64,000 bases of DNA, from assembly GCA_028274465.1 (NCBI GenBank), contig CM051456.1, positions 47,235,011 to 47,299,010 on the forward strand, read 5' to 3'. Position 1 is the stretch's first letter; each line of letters starts with the position of its first letter. The notes under the pieces are model-generated. The model saw nothing but the letters and a program-made list of their open reading frames with translations, did not search any database and was not told the origin of the DNA. Shown here piece by piece: positions 9,578 through 20,650 of the stretch. This stretch comes from Plantago ovata (taxonomy: Eukaryota > Streptophyta > Magnoliopsida > Lamiales > Plantaginaceae). Position numbers and translations under genes: made by a program.

Positions 9578-10567
9578 CTAATCATCGGGATGGTAGTCCC
9601 CATAAAAGTCACTCCACATGTCATTCATGAGCTCATTGGACTGATGTAGAGCCTCCTGCTGCTGCTGGATGAGCTGTTGCTGCTCCCACATGTGCTGCCT
9701 ATCCTCTCGGCGATGCTCCTCGAATATCTCCCAATCGCGGTTGTGCTGGACAATGTGTTTGTCGATGTCCTGTCGCATGGCCGCGTTGTTGGCATCAATT
9801 CTGTCGAAGCGGCTGTCGAGGTAGGTACGGAATTCAGAGAAGTCAAATCCTCTAGACCCCTGTGGTGCTCTAGGTGGAGCATGTGGCGCTCTATGGACAA
9901 ATGGGATATCTGGGATAGGGGCTTCGCCAACATCGGCCTCCATAGCATCCTCATGATCGGAATCATTTGGCTGGAATGGTGCTCCTACATCAGCAGCGGC
10001 AACTGTGGGGTTCTTCAACTGATACCTATTGAGCTGCACCTCAATGGTCGAGGGTGAAAGGGCAGCGACCTCGCAATCTCCCTCCTCAATATCATCTACC
10101 CCTAGAGGTCCTCGAATACAGGTAGGCATGGTCGCTCTCTGTGAATTCCAGGTTCCCGAAATGGATGAAGGAAGAAATGTATTCTGGGTTCCACGGTATA
10201 ATCACTTAATCAGGCCTCGGACTAGCACCCCATTCTTCTCCTCGAGATCCGTGTATCCAGTGTAGAACTCTTGGAGGAGGCTCTCGTCGTAACCTTTGAA
10301 CCTGTTGGAACTGTACCATGCCCAATTCCTTTGTGACCCCAAACGTGATAGCGTCCTATATCCTGCTCTATCCACTGCGGACTCAGGAATGTCAATCCTC
10401 CTATCTGGGATGATCGACCTTCCTCCGTCGGCCATCTCCACCTCTAGCCTTTGTCGCACCTCTATCGCAGCGGCAGACAACTCGAACAAATGGTGAGATG
10501 GTTGGGAGCTTGATGCCACTCCCTTCCCTTTTTTGCTAGAGCCGGCTCTCCTTGACCTCGGTGCCAT
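9578..10567 (-). pseudogene. Third ORF of C, Athila ORF-like (fossil)
   Basis: The sense strand begins MAPRSRRAGSSKKGKG, a basic Ser-rich start. It continues through a segment with RSIIPDRRIDIP and NRFKGYDESLLQEFY, reminiscent of the plant-transposon protein domain found in Athila-type third ORFs. Further on there is a Pro-rich stretch (HAPPRAPQGSRGF), then a Gln/Glu-rich helical stretch likely to form a coiled coil, ending in ELMNDMWSDFYGDYHPDD. The same nucleotide ending appears in D just before its noncoding block, near 17730-17795. The biochemical role is unknown; in Athila elements ORFs in this position have been called envelope-like. I see no clear signal peptide or membrane segment. 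It is broken at about one place. Confidence 0.55.
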
Positions 10568-11718
10568 GATTCCTACAAACAGCAATTAGTATCTTGTACG
10601 ATGCAAAACAGACCTATGCATATGTAAATATACGAGTGAACAAACGAGTAATATTCTCAAAAATCCAACTCCTCAAAAACCCCAAGCCTAGTCTAGCTAA
10701 TTCATTACGCAATATATCAATGTAACTACTACAATAACATATCACATTATGCTCTTGCTAACAACAAATGCCTTGATTCACAAGGTTCAATCCATGCCAT
10801 AAAAATAAAAAATCTAGCATAAATCCTCAAATTCATCATTCATGCATTCTATCAATACATCAATCAATATCATATCAATAAACACATGTTTAAGCATGGA
10901 ATGAAAGTAAGAGAACATTTCCCTAACAAGATATATATCATCCAATTAGCAAAAATCTCAAATCATCAAACCAAGCCTAATTGAACATGTAATTGACAAT
11001 GAGTAACGAATCTAATCACATAAAACATCAACCCATACATCATACAAGCCTAATTGAAGCATAAATCAAAAAATCCCCAAATTGTAAAAATTAGGGTTCA
11101 TGTGATAATACCTCAAATCCGGAAATTGAATGAGCTAGGAAGAAATTTGTTCGGATAGAAAGATAAAGCACGTAACGGGCTTCGAATGAAGCTAAAGAAC
11201 ACACAAAATGATGGATAAATGAAGAAGTTATGAAGATTTGAAGTTATTTTGAATATGGAGGAAATTTCGGAGTTTGGAAGATGAAAATGGAGGAAAATGG
11301 GGGTTTGGGGAAGAAACCCCCGTTTTTTTAGAATCTGGAGGTGTGGGGCGGTTCGCCCCACACCTGGGGCGGTCCGCCCCGCGCGCGGGGCGAACCTCCC
11401 CGCACGCCCGGAGCGCGCGCGCGCACTCTGGATGTGGGGCGATTCGCCCCCCACTCTTAGGTGGGAGACGAACGTTTTTTAAATAAAATGCGGTTTTTAG
11501 TCCCCGAAAAATCATTTTCCTCAAAAAATCATTCGAAAAGTCGCACTCGAACATAACATAAGCACATACGACACAGAACCGAACAAATTCACATATGAAA
11601 AGCAAATTGTTCAAGTATGAATGCATGCAATAAAGCGGTAAAGAAAGCGATAAAAACCCCGGGTTGCCTCCCGGATAGCGCCATTGTTTAAAGTCTCTGA
11701 CTCGACTCCTGTCTTCGC
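10568..11718 (-). other. AT-rich spacer with GC-palindrome boxes in C
   Basis: About 1.1 kb with no convincing gene. It is AT-rich except for 11338-11456, where several GGGGCGGTTCGCCCC-like boxes cluster, the same boxes seen in the LTR promoters. E has the corresponding spacer at 58760-59826. It may be an untranslated leader or an intron-like segment before the third ORF. Confidence 0.6.
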
Positions 11719-13878
11719 CTATCTTTTCCTTCTGAGGGTACTAGACTTCCCCTTCACGAGTCTCCTTCCCGTGCCTTGATCCTGTGAATAAGAGTGAACA
11801 TAGACGTTAAGACCACTGTAATCAATAGTGTTAGAAGTATCGGGTGGATCAGGTGGATCGGATATGGCTTGCAACACATGTTGCCTGCCATCCACTTCGA
11901 TAGTGCAAGTCCTTTGGTAGATGTCCATCACTGAGCGTAGCTTAGTCAAGAATGTTCGTCCTAAGAGTATGACATCCCCCGTTCCTGGTGCTGATGCTGG
12001 CATAATTACAAAATCGGTGTAGACAGAGGCTTCACCAATTTTGACTAATACATTCTTCACAACGCCTTCGGCTTTCACAAGGGATCCATCCGCCAGTTGC
12101 ACAATAGCCTTATGCACAGTTAGTTCTCCAAGGTTACTCTTCTCGAAAACATTCAAAGGGAGCACATTAGAGTAGGATCCTGTGTCTAGTGTGGCTCGGA
12201 CATCTTCAAGCTCCCCAATCCCGACCTTAACATCGAAACTTCGAGGGAGTGGCTCGGGATCCTCTTGCTCCTCTTCACTCTTGTTAGTACCAAGGTCCTT
12301 TGCTTCTTCTTCGGCTTGTGGGGGCAGTTCCCTCTTGCAACTCTCGCAATTAGCAACCTTCTTGATGGTGATTTCAACAGGTAGATCACCCACTAAGTTA
12401 ATGGACAACGACTTCTCAGTGTTACTAGGCAGTTTGCCTTGCTCCCTACTTGCTCCTCGGTCGATCAACTCTTGCATCTTTTGATGGGCAAGCCTAGTGC
12501 TCTCTTCCAACCTATCGAGTCTTGCCCTAGTCTTCTCAGAATCTTCTTCATAACGTTTGAGAAAACTTTGTGTGTGATCAACCATCTTTTGCAAGTTCTC
12601 CATCAGTTGAGCCGACTTCGACTTCGGTGGCTCTTTCGGAGCGGGGTTTTCGCAGTGGTCATTACCATAGTTTAGCCTACTACGGTCTTGGTTAGGTCCA
12701 TAAGTTTGGTTAGCCGGTGCATATCCTTGATTGTTTCGGAATCCCCTTCTCCAAAAACCACCTCGAGGGTTCCTACCGTCTTGTCCGTAGCTAACTTCTT
12801 GAGTACCAAACTCCGTAGCAAAGGCTTCTTCTTCGCCTCCTCGAGCCCAGTTGCCATCATCGTACGCTAGCTCCGATCTACACATATGAGCCCCATGCCC
12901 ATAGTTCTTGCATATTCGGCATACTTCGTTCGAAACAGTTATTCCGATGGCGCTCTTGAGGACTTGCTTCAATTCGTTGGTAAAGCACTCAAATTGATCC
13001 CCATTCCCCCTATACATAGGGGCTTCTTGAGTCTGTGGAGCTTCAGGTCCACGTCTCCTAACCATTGCTCTTGGGTCCTTGAACTGCGAACCCTTAGCAA
13101 GCCTTTCGAAAACTGCCCAGACGGCTTCTGCGGTTTCCTCCCAAATATTGCCTCGGCATTGGAAATCCACCACTTGTTGGTTCTCGAAGGTTAGTCCATT
13201 GTAGAAGTGTTGGACTAGGTCGGAAAGTTCAAAACCATGGTGAGGGCACTAATTCGTGAGATCTTGGAACCTCTCGAACGCGGTGTAGATGGTCTCATCA
13301 TAGTCCTGCTTGAATCCAGTGATCTGCGCCTTAAGCACGGTAGTCAAGGTGTGAGAGAAGTATTTCTCCATGAAAGCTGAAAAAACCTTTTCCCAAGTGT
13401 CCAGCGAGCCTGCTGGAAGAGAACTTAACCATGACTTGGCTCTGTCGCCAAGTCCCATAGCAAAAACCTTCATCCTTAACTCATCCGTTGTTATGTCAGC
13501 TCCGGGTCGTGGGAGTTGGTTGACGAAATCATCGATATCGTGCAAGTACCCCATCACATCTTCCCTTGATAAGCCATAGAACCTCGGAAGTTGTTGGAAT
13601 GCGTGGTTCTTGATCTCCAGATCTCGGGTTGCAGACGAAAGAACAATCGTCGGTCCCCTCATACGATCCTTGGTGGGTTGAACCCATGCCTTCAGTGGTC
13701 TAGCTTCTGCCATTCCGTCGATTTCCTTGAAAAGACCAAGTAGAGATTCAGAGAAATCGGTTTCCTCTATTTCCTCTAGTGCGCGCCTTTCAAGTAGTCT
13801 CATTCTTTGGTGGTAGACTCTGTCGATCTCAGCAATTGAATCAGCAAGCGGTGTTCCTGCAGAACGTGTATGCGGCAT
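11719..13878 (-). pseudogene. gag-pro: gag-protease region of C (fossil)
   Basis: The sense start is MPHTRSAGTPLADSIAEIDR. A capsid region of the retrotransposon-gag type follows (DVMGYLHDIDDFVNQLPRP, then AKSWLSSLPAGSLDTWEKVF and TAFERFQDL). There is a Cys-His box CRICKNYGHGAHMC near 12870-12915, a Gly/Asn-rich stretch, a Lys/Glu-rich likely coiled coil, and an aspartic protease with RATLDTGSYSN near 12175-12195 and ILLGRTFLTK further on. Gag would build the particle and the protease would cut the polyprotein. This gag type clearly differs from that of A and I, although the LTRs are related. E carries a close copy at 59827-61959. The region has about one break. Confidence 0.82.
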
Positions 13879-14028
13879 ACACTATGTGTAATAGACTAGG
13901 AAAGGTGATTAGAAACAGACTAGGAAAGCAGTATCAGAGAGAGATTAAAAAGGAAAAAACTAAAACTAATAGAATTAGGAATCTAAAGCTGTAAATATAA
14001 ACAAATTAAACAGAAAAAAGGAGTATAG

Positions 14029-14046
14029 TCCCCGGCAGCGGCGCCA
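14029..14046 (-). promoter_or_regulatory. Primer-binding site of C, tRNA-Asp type
   Basis: The minus strand reads TGGCGCCGCTGCCGGGGA beside the right LTR. A 150-base leader (13879-14028) separates it from gag. Confidence 0.9.
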
Positions 14047-14049
14047 ATT

Positions 14050-15318
14050 TGATGAACGGAGATTTGTCGGGTCTCGATTCAGCAAATAAATTTGTTATTA
14101 AGCCAAAGGCAATCCACAACTACAACGAAAACCGTAGTGTAGCAGTAGAATGACTCGAGTGTCGTTCTCTCAGGACTATAACTAGCTTTATCTATTTAAC
14201 AAGAGAATATAAAACAGCAGACAGATAGCAAAAGGGGGATTCTAGCAGATAATGGAGATTGGTGATAGTATGGTCCTTCTTAACATAACGGGTCGATAAT
14301 CATGCATAAATTCCTCGGTCTTGCATAGAGATCTTTGAATCAATCTAGTGTCCTGTTGCAAATATTAAGCACTACGAAGATAATTGGTCTGACAAGTCAA
14401 TCACTATTGTCCTAATGTGTTCCGTAATTATTCAACACTACGAAGATAATTGGTCTGATGGTCGACAAGTGTCCAATTGTGCATAATAATTAATACAACA
14501 TACGAGAATTTAGGTTGCAACTGATCAACGAAATAAAGCAATGACACGGAGTATAATGCGCGATATAGCCATTAGCATGATTATTTTCCCTTCGCTAAGA
14601 ATTCACATACTACCACCAACGATAAGTTTAGCTACTCATAATAGGCATGCAATCAACAGAAATCATAGAAGAAAACATATTGAAACATATATAAAATAAG
14701 TAGATTAAACTGTAAGATACAAGTTACCGAAGGTTGTCAATCTCCGAAGAATTGCGATCCTACAAGCTCCAATCCGCTATGAAAAAGTATTCCCTAAGCT
14801 ACAGAACTCCCAGGACAGGCCCCGGGAAGTTCCTACCTAAAACTATAGAGAGAGGTGAGAAAGTAGGTCTGGAAAGATATGATTTTCGGAGAAAAACTGA
14901 GCACTATATAGGCCCCGAAAAACGACGGGGCGGTTCGCCCCAGCCATGCGGCGGTTCGCCCCCGGGTATTTCTCGCGGAATTCCGCATTTTCGACGCGTT
15001 TTTGGATTTCTTCCCCTTTTCGGACTCGGTTTTTGACTTCTAGTAGCCTTCTAACCTCCAGATTCGGCCCCTAGACTTCAAATCCTACCCGGAAACCTTC
15101 AGATACTCCAAATAGGCTTCTGGAACACCAATTCCTTGTCAACTTCAATATAATTGCCCGAAAATCTTCGAATTTCAACCAAAACCTGTAAAATAAAATC
15201 TAAAGGGAAACGTGACACTATTCTAATAAAATGCATTAAAATATAGCTAAATTAACATAGAGGATAGCTTAAATAGGTGAAAAAGACTCGAATGAAAGTG
15301 TAAAATACACATTCATCA
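14050..15318 (-). repeat. 5' LTR of C (right copy)
   Basis: A 1269-base partner of 6752-8022, ending ATTCATCA at 15318 and followed by the GATTT duplication. It holds GC boxes (about 14930-14965) and a TATA box near 14905-14915. Confidence 0.94.
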
Positions 15319-16488
15319 GATTTCAGGGCAATTATATTGAAGTTGACAAGGAATTGGTGTTCCAGAAGCCTAATTGGAGTATCTGAAGGTTTCCGGATAG
15401 GATTTGAAGTCTAGGGGTCGAATCTGGAGGTTAGAAGGCCACAAGAAGTCAGAAACCGAGTCCGAAAAGGGGAAGAAATCCAAAAACGTGTCGAAAACGC
15501 GCAAAATCCCGGAATTTACTCCCGGGCGAATCGCCCGGGACGTGGGGTGAATCGCCCCACACCGGGCAGACGACTCGCCCGGTGTGTGGGGCCCTTCGCC
15601 CCACACAAATTCGAACACTATATATAGTTGCTCAGTTTTTCTCTGAATTTCATACTTTTCCAGACCTATTCTCTCACCTTTCTCTGTAGTTTTAGGTAGG
15701 AACTTCCCAGAGCCTGTTCTGGGGGTTCATAGCTTAGGAGACACTTTTTCATAGCAGTTTGGAGCTTGTAAGATCGCGATTCTTCGGAGACTGACAACCT
15801 TCGGTAACATTGTATCTTACAGTTTTTCTACTTATTTTTATATATCTTTTAACATGTTTTCTTCTATGATTTCTGTTGATTGCATGACAACTATGAGTAG
15901 CTAAACTTATCGTTGGTGGTAGTATGTGAATTCTTAGCGAAGGGTTGATAATTATGCTAATGGCTATATCGCGCATTATACTCCGTGTTATTGCTTTATT
16001 TCTTTGATCTAGCGGAATCTATATCTTCGTATGTTGATTAATTATTGAACATAATTGGACAATAGTCTTTAACCTTTCAGAATCTATATCTTCGTAGTGT
16101 TGAATAATTACGGAACACAACTGCACAATAGTGTTTGACCTATCAGAATCTATATCTTCGTAGTGTTTGATAATTACAAAAGGACAATTAATTGATCAAA
16201 GATCTCCATGCAAAATCGAGGAATTTACGCATGATTATTAACCCGTTATGCTTTGAAGGACCATATTATCACCAATCTCCATTATCTGTTAGAAAAACCT
16301 TTGCTATACCGTGTGCTGTTTTTATATTCTAAATTAGATTTGATAAAGATAGTTATAGTCCTTAGAGATCGACACTCGAGGTTATTCTACTGCTACACTA
16401 CGTTTTCGTTGTAGTTGTGAATTGCCTTTGGCTAAATAACAAATTTATTTGATATTCGCGTTGGAACACGACACCAGCGCGTTCATCA
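15319..16488 (+). repeat. 5' LTR of D, second part (right of insertion C)
   Basis: It continues the D LTR after the GATTT duplication and ends GTTCATCA. GC palindromes cluster at 15520-15604, followed by CTATATATAG near 15612-15621. Confidence 0.92.
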
Positions 16489-16491
16489 AAT

Positions 16492-16509
16492 TGGCGCCGT
16501 TGCCGGGGA
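16492..16509 (+). promoter_or_regulatory. Primer-binding site of D, tRNA-Asp type
   Basis: TGGCGCCGTTGCCGGGGA lies three bases after the LTR end. About 300 bases of leader without a gene follow before the ORF. Confidence 0.92.
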
Positions 16510-16816
16510 CTATACTCCTTTTTTCTGTTTAATTTGTTTATATTTTCACCATTCGGTTCCCTACAAAAGAACGGGCTCTGGGGGTTTGCTCTCAGGAAAT
16601 ATTACTTTCTTACCCTATTTCTTCCCCCCTATCTTCTTCAAAAAATTCATCTAATGTGATCTCGGTTCCCTTACGTGCTTGCGCTCTCGTAGTTCTCGGT
16701 TACATTGTGTTTGTTTGCACTCTTTGTGCTTTTCTTTGCAAGTTTTTGTTTTTCTTTTGTGGATTCTACTCCTTGGTTTCTTGTTTCCTCCTGTGCAGAA
16801 ACTAGTTATATGAAGG

Positions 16817-17725
16817 ATGAGTCAACCACCGTTGCCCCGGTATGTGATGCCTCGAGGGCCTTGCATAACATTTGATGACGATTGCAGGAATTATGACTTT
16901 GATCCTGCGTACTACTCCATTCTCTCCACGTTTTCAATGGGTGATGATCCAAGAGGGTTCTTAGACACATACGAGGAAGGTGTGTTGAGGATACCTCGTG
17001 AGAATGAGGAGGGGGTTATTTTATCACATGAGCAACTTTGTATGAGAGGATTTATGGGAGCCTTGGAAGGGTACGCTCGAAGATGGCTCAGAATCCCGCC
17101 GGAAAAATCGTTGCGCACTTGGGGTGAAGTAACCAGCAAGTTTCTGGAACATTGGGATAGGGACTCACCTCCCGGGATAGGGGCATGGACGTCTCGCTTC
17201 AGTAGTCAGCCACCAGAAATCGACATTGCCGATGAAGAGGAATGTGGAGAAGAATCCATTGATGAAGTCTCCTCAGTGCTTAGCTTGGATTCCACGTCCT
17301 TACTTGCGGATGTCGAGGTTGTTGGTCAAGAGGAAGTCGTGGAGGAGGTGATAACTGAATCCATTGCTTCACTTGAGTCAGAGAGTGAAGGCGTCAGTTG
17401 TGTTGAGGTCGATGAGCCAATCTCTAAAGATTTTGGTGTCTCTGAATCAATTGCTGCAGATACTCTTGATCTTGACTCCTACGTTCTGGTCCATGCGCCC
17501 ACCTATGAGTTCCAAAGGAGTTTTGACCCTCTTTACTCTTTTTATTTTCCATCTGATTCCCTTAGTTATTTTTTAGATTTTGTTTTTCTTGGTTTTGTTA
17601 ATTTTAGTTTTCAGGGAATCGTGGACTTGCTTGAGCAGATACGGAAAGGAGCCAAGGATGGTTCCCAAGATGCGAGGAGTAATGTAACGGATGCACAAGA
17701 TTCGTTTTCATTTGATAATGGATAA
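16817..17725 (+). CDS. gag-like ORF of element D
   Basis: An open frame of 302 residues starting MSQPPLPRYVMPRGP. Residues of about 35-110 have the family gag pattern in short form: GDDPRGFLDTYEEGVLRIP, then HEQLCMRGFMGALEGYARRW and SLRTWGEVTSKFLEHW. This parallels the gag of A and I (SFIRSYEEEI, QLCRKLF, TWGQVVEEFL). The middle is acidic. The last third is rich in Phe, Leu and Ser, which could be a hydrophobic tail or readthrough of noncoding sequence; I cannot decide. Just downstream (17730-17795) the nucleotide sequence matches the end of the third ORF of C, so D looks like a shortened composite. No enzyme domain is present. Confidence 0.65.
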   Translation: MSQPPLPRYVMPRGPCITFDDDCRNYDFDPAYYSILSTFSMGDDPRGFLDTYEEGVLRIPRENEEGVILSHEQLCMRGFMGALEGYARRWLRIPPEKSLRTWGEVTSKFLEHWDRDSPPGIGAWTSRFSSQPPEIDIADEEECGEESIDEVSSVLSLDSTSLLADVEVVGQEEVVEEVITESIASLESESEGVSCVEVDEPISKDFGVSESIAADTLDLDSYVLVHAPTYEFQRSFDPLYSFYFPSDSLSYFLDFVFLGFVNFSFQGIVDLLEQIRKGAKDGSQDARSNVTDAQDSFSFDNG

Positions 17726-19337
17726 CATTAGTGGTAATGATCTCCTGTCCGACATGTGGAGGGACTATTATGGGGATTTCAATCCCGATAATTAGTCTTT
17801 TCACATGTCCGCTCTCAGCCGACCGAGGCCAAACTGTTCGGTAACATCTAGTATCACTTTTATTTACTCATTCTCTTTTGCTAGGGACTAGCTTAAGTTT
17901 TATGAGGGGGATGGGATGTGAACCATGATATTAAGTATTGTTTGGCTTTCTGATGTTGAGTGTGGTATCTTATTATTTGCATTTGCACGTTTACTGCTTT
18001 CTTAGTTTTTTAGGTTGCATTCACTGCATTCATCCTAGGATAGTCTTGCATGTTTTATATGGAGTTTATTGCCGAATTTTTTGAACTTATTTATTGGGTA
18101 GATCAACTAACTATGCCATTAATCATATGCTTCATCTCTATGAATTTGTTTGAGGTTTTTCTCGCTTGGCTCGTCACATTTATGTATTGCACTTAGTTAA
18201 GCATTGGTAGTCTCGACATCACTTAGTGGTGTTTTCTCTACTGCGCTTCACGAAGGCCTTTATAATAGGATGATGCATGTTAGGGTCTTATGGTTGTTTC
18301 CCGAGTAATTATGTACCTAAGACGCAACGAGTCTTCACCATGCTTTGAGATTGCTAAATGCCTAGGAAGGAGGTAGTGTGAGGTTGTGTGATCCTTTGTT
18401 TATAACCTATTCTTCCGAATAGGTTTGGGGAGGGGGTTACACCATTATTAGACTTGTTTTTCGTTTTTCATTTCCGTATTGTGAGTTTATTTTTCCTTTC
18501 TCGTAAATTTTGTACTCCAACCTATTCTTTCGAATAGGTTTGGGGAAGTCGTGTGAGTCATTTTGTTTCTTTTTCGTTATGCTACTGCTGGCTAAAAAAA
18601 AAAATCGAAAAAAAAGGGAAGAAAAATTCCAGGAAAAAAGAAAAAAAGGAGAAAAAAAAGAAACTGGAAAGAAAAAAAGAAAAGACCCCATAAAAGCAAA
18701 GAAGGGTCCAAAAAAAGGAAAAGCCAAAAAGCAGTTTAGCAAAGTGTTGTGTCTCATTTTCCAATTCTTGTAATGTTCGTAATCGTGTTGTCATTTTCTA
18801 TTTTTTGTCTTTTGTTTTTGAGTGTCATCTGTTCTAGACCACCCTCGTCCTGCCATTCAGGAAGTGGTGAATAGCTTAAGACTTTGCTTGAGAGATGGGT
18901 AGAATAGGGGAGTGTTATCTTTTATAGGGAACCCTGCTTCGTTTGATGAGAGCCAGTACTGGTTCGACCTCTTTGAGGGAAAGTCTTAAACTTGGTGAAC
19001 AACAGTAAGTCCTCAGTTTCATAGGCACGGGACAACCATTCGTATCTTAGCATGCTTCATTACGTCGTCACTGACTAGGTCCAGGTAGAGAATGTTACGA
19101 GAAACTATCTTGTCTTGACATAAGTGCTTATGTTGATGTGTATGAGTCAATCGAGGTATTCTTCAACCTATATTCATGCTTTGATTTATATGGTTTTTGT
19201 TCATATGTTTTTTGATAGATTCAGTAGATTAGTTCATTTTATTTGGCATGAGACTCCATTTTATGTGTTGCATTGTTTTTTGCATTAGAGTCTAGCTTAG
19301 TTGCTTGAGGACAAGCAAATGTTCGGTTTGGGGAGTT
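17726..19337 (+). other. Conserved 3' noncoding block and polypurine tract of D
   Basis: After a short coding-like remnant, the family noncoding block starts at the CCGAGGCCAAAC motif near 17822. Hairpins are at 18404-18425 and 18519-18540, the purine tract at about 18595-18735, and the polypurine tract GTTCGGTTTGGGGAGTT at 19321-19337. Confidence 0.78.
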
Positions 19338-20624
19338 TGATGAATGTGTATTTTACACTTTCATTTAGATCTTTTTCACCTATTTTAGCTATCCTCTATG
19401 TTAATTTAGCTATATTTTAGTGCATTTTATTAGAATACTGTCACGTTGACCTTTAGTTTTTATTTTACAGGTTTTGGTTGAAAAACGAGGATTTCAGGGC
19501 AATTATATTGAAGTTGACAAGGAATTGGTGTTCCAGAAGCCTAATTGGAGTATCTGAAGGTTTCCGGATAGGATTTGAAGTCTAGGGGTCGAATCTGGAG
19601 GTTAGAAGGCCACTAGAAGTCAGAAACCGAGTCCGAAAAGGGGAAGAAATCCAAAAACGCGCAAAATCCCGGAATTTACTCCCGGGCGAATCGCCCCACA
19701 CCAGACGACTCGCCCGGTGTGTGGGGCCCTTCGCCCCACACAAATTCGAACACTATATATAGTTGCTCAGTTTTTCTCCGAATTTCATACTTTCCCAGAC
19801 CTATTCTCTCACCTTTCTCTGTAGTTTTAGGTAGGAATTTCCCAGAGCCTGTTCTGGGGGTTCATAGCTTAGGAGACACTTTTTCATAGTAGTTTGGAGC
19901 TTGTAAGATCGCGATTCTTCGGAGACTGACAACCTTCGGTAACATTGTATCTTACTGTTTTTCTACTTATTTTTATATATCTTTCAACATGTTTTCTTCT
20001 ATGATTTCTATTGATTGCATGACAACTATGAGTAGCTAAACTTATCGTTGGTGGTAGTATGTGAATTCTTAGCGAAGGGTTGATAATTATGCTAATGGCT
20101 ATATCGCGCATTATACTCCGTGTTATTGCTTTATTTCTTTGATCTAGCAGAATCTATATCTTCGGATGTTGATTAATTATTGAACACAATTGGACAATAG
20201 TCTTTAACCTTTCAGAATCTATATCTTCGTAGTGTTGAATAATTACGGAACACAATTGGACAATAGTGTTTGACCTATCAGAATCTATATCTTCCTAATG
20301 TTTGATAATTACAACAGGACAATTAATTGATCAAAGATCTCCATGCAAAACCGAGGAATTTACGCATGATTATTAACCCGTTATGCTTTGAAGGACCATA
20401 CTATCACCAATCTCCATTATCTATTAGAAAAACCTTTGCTATATCGTCTGCTGTTTTTATATTCTAAATTAGATTTGATAAAGCTAGTTATAGTCCTTAG
20501 AGATCGACACTCGAGGTTATTCTACTGCTACACTACGGTTTTCGTTGTAGTTGTGAATTGCCTTTGGCTAAATAACAAATTTATTTGATATTCGCGTTGG
20601 AACACGACACCAGTGCGTTCATCA
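19338..20624 (+). repeat. 3' LTR of D
   Basis: A 1287-base LTR from TGATGAATGTG to GTTCATCA, with GC boxes around 19681-19740 and a TATATATAG box near 19753-19761. About 2.4% substitution from the 5' copy by eye. Confidence 0.93.
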
Positions 20625-20650
20625 AAGAGCGTGCTGATGAAAACGATCTT
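20625..20650 (+). mobile_element. Element B, tiny middle segment
   Basis: 26 bases of copia B left between the insertions of D and K. Confidence 0.6.

Larger units (their letters stand above)
6752..15318 (-). mobile_element. Element C: reverse Athila-like element with gag, protease and extra ORF, no RT
   Basis: An 8.57-kb element on the minus strand with complete LTRs at 6752-8022 and 14050-15318, inserted in the 5' LTR of D. It is flanked by a perfect 5-bp duplication GATTT (6747-6751 and 15319-15323). In sense order it has a tRNA-Asp primer site, gag and protease, a GC-box bearing spacer, a third ORF, the conserved 3' noncoding block and a polypurine tract. I find no reverse transcriptase or integrase, so it is non-autonomous. 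By eye the LTRs differ at about 17 of 1269 positions (1.3%), roughly 0.5 million years and younger than its host D. It carries a small number of breaks in its coding part. Confidence 0.92.
6595..20624 (+). mobile_element. Element D: non-autonomous Athila-like element, host of nested element C
   Basis: D is a forward element of the Athila-like family. Its 5' LTR is split by element C into 6595-6751 and 15319-16488, and its 3' LTR is 19338-20624. The internal region (16489-19337) is only about 2.8 kb, with a tRNA-Asp primer site, a gag-like ORF and the shared 3' noncoding block but no RT or integrase. By eye the LTRs differ at about 30 of 1270 positions (2.4%) plus a few small indels, suggesting roughly 0.9 million years at a commonly used rate. 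Flanks read AACAG on the left (6590-6594) and AAGAG on the right (20625-20629), a near-match to a 5-bp target duplication. D lies in the gag of copia element B. Confidence 0.88.

Noticed and set aside
17540-17640. Hydrophobic tail of the D ORF as an envelope transmembrane segment
   Set aside because: The T-rich stretch ending in TTTTCAG resembles noncoding or intron-like sequence, and nothing upstream suggests a secreted protein.
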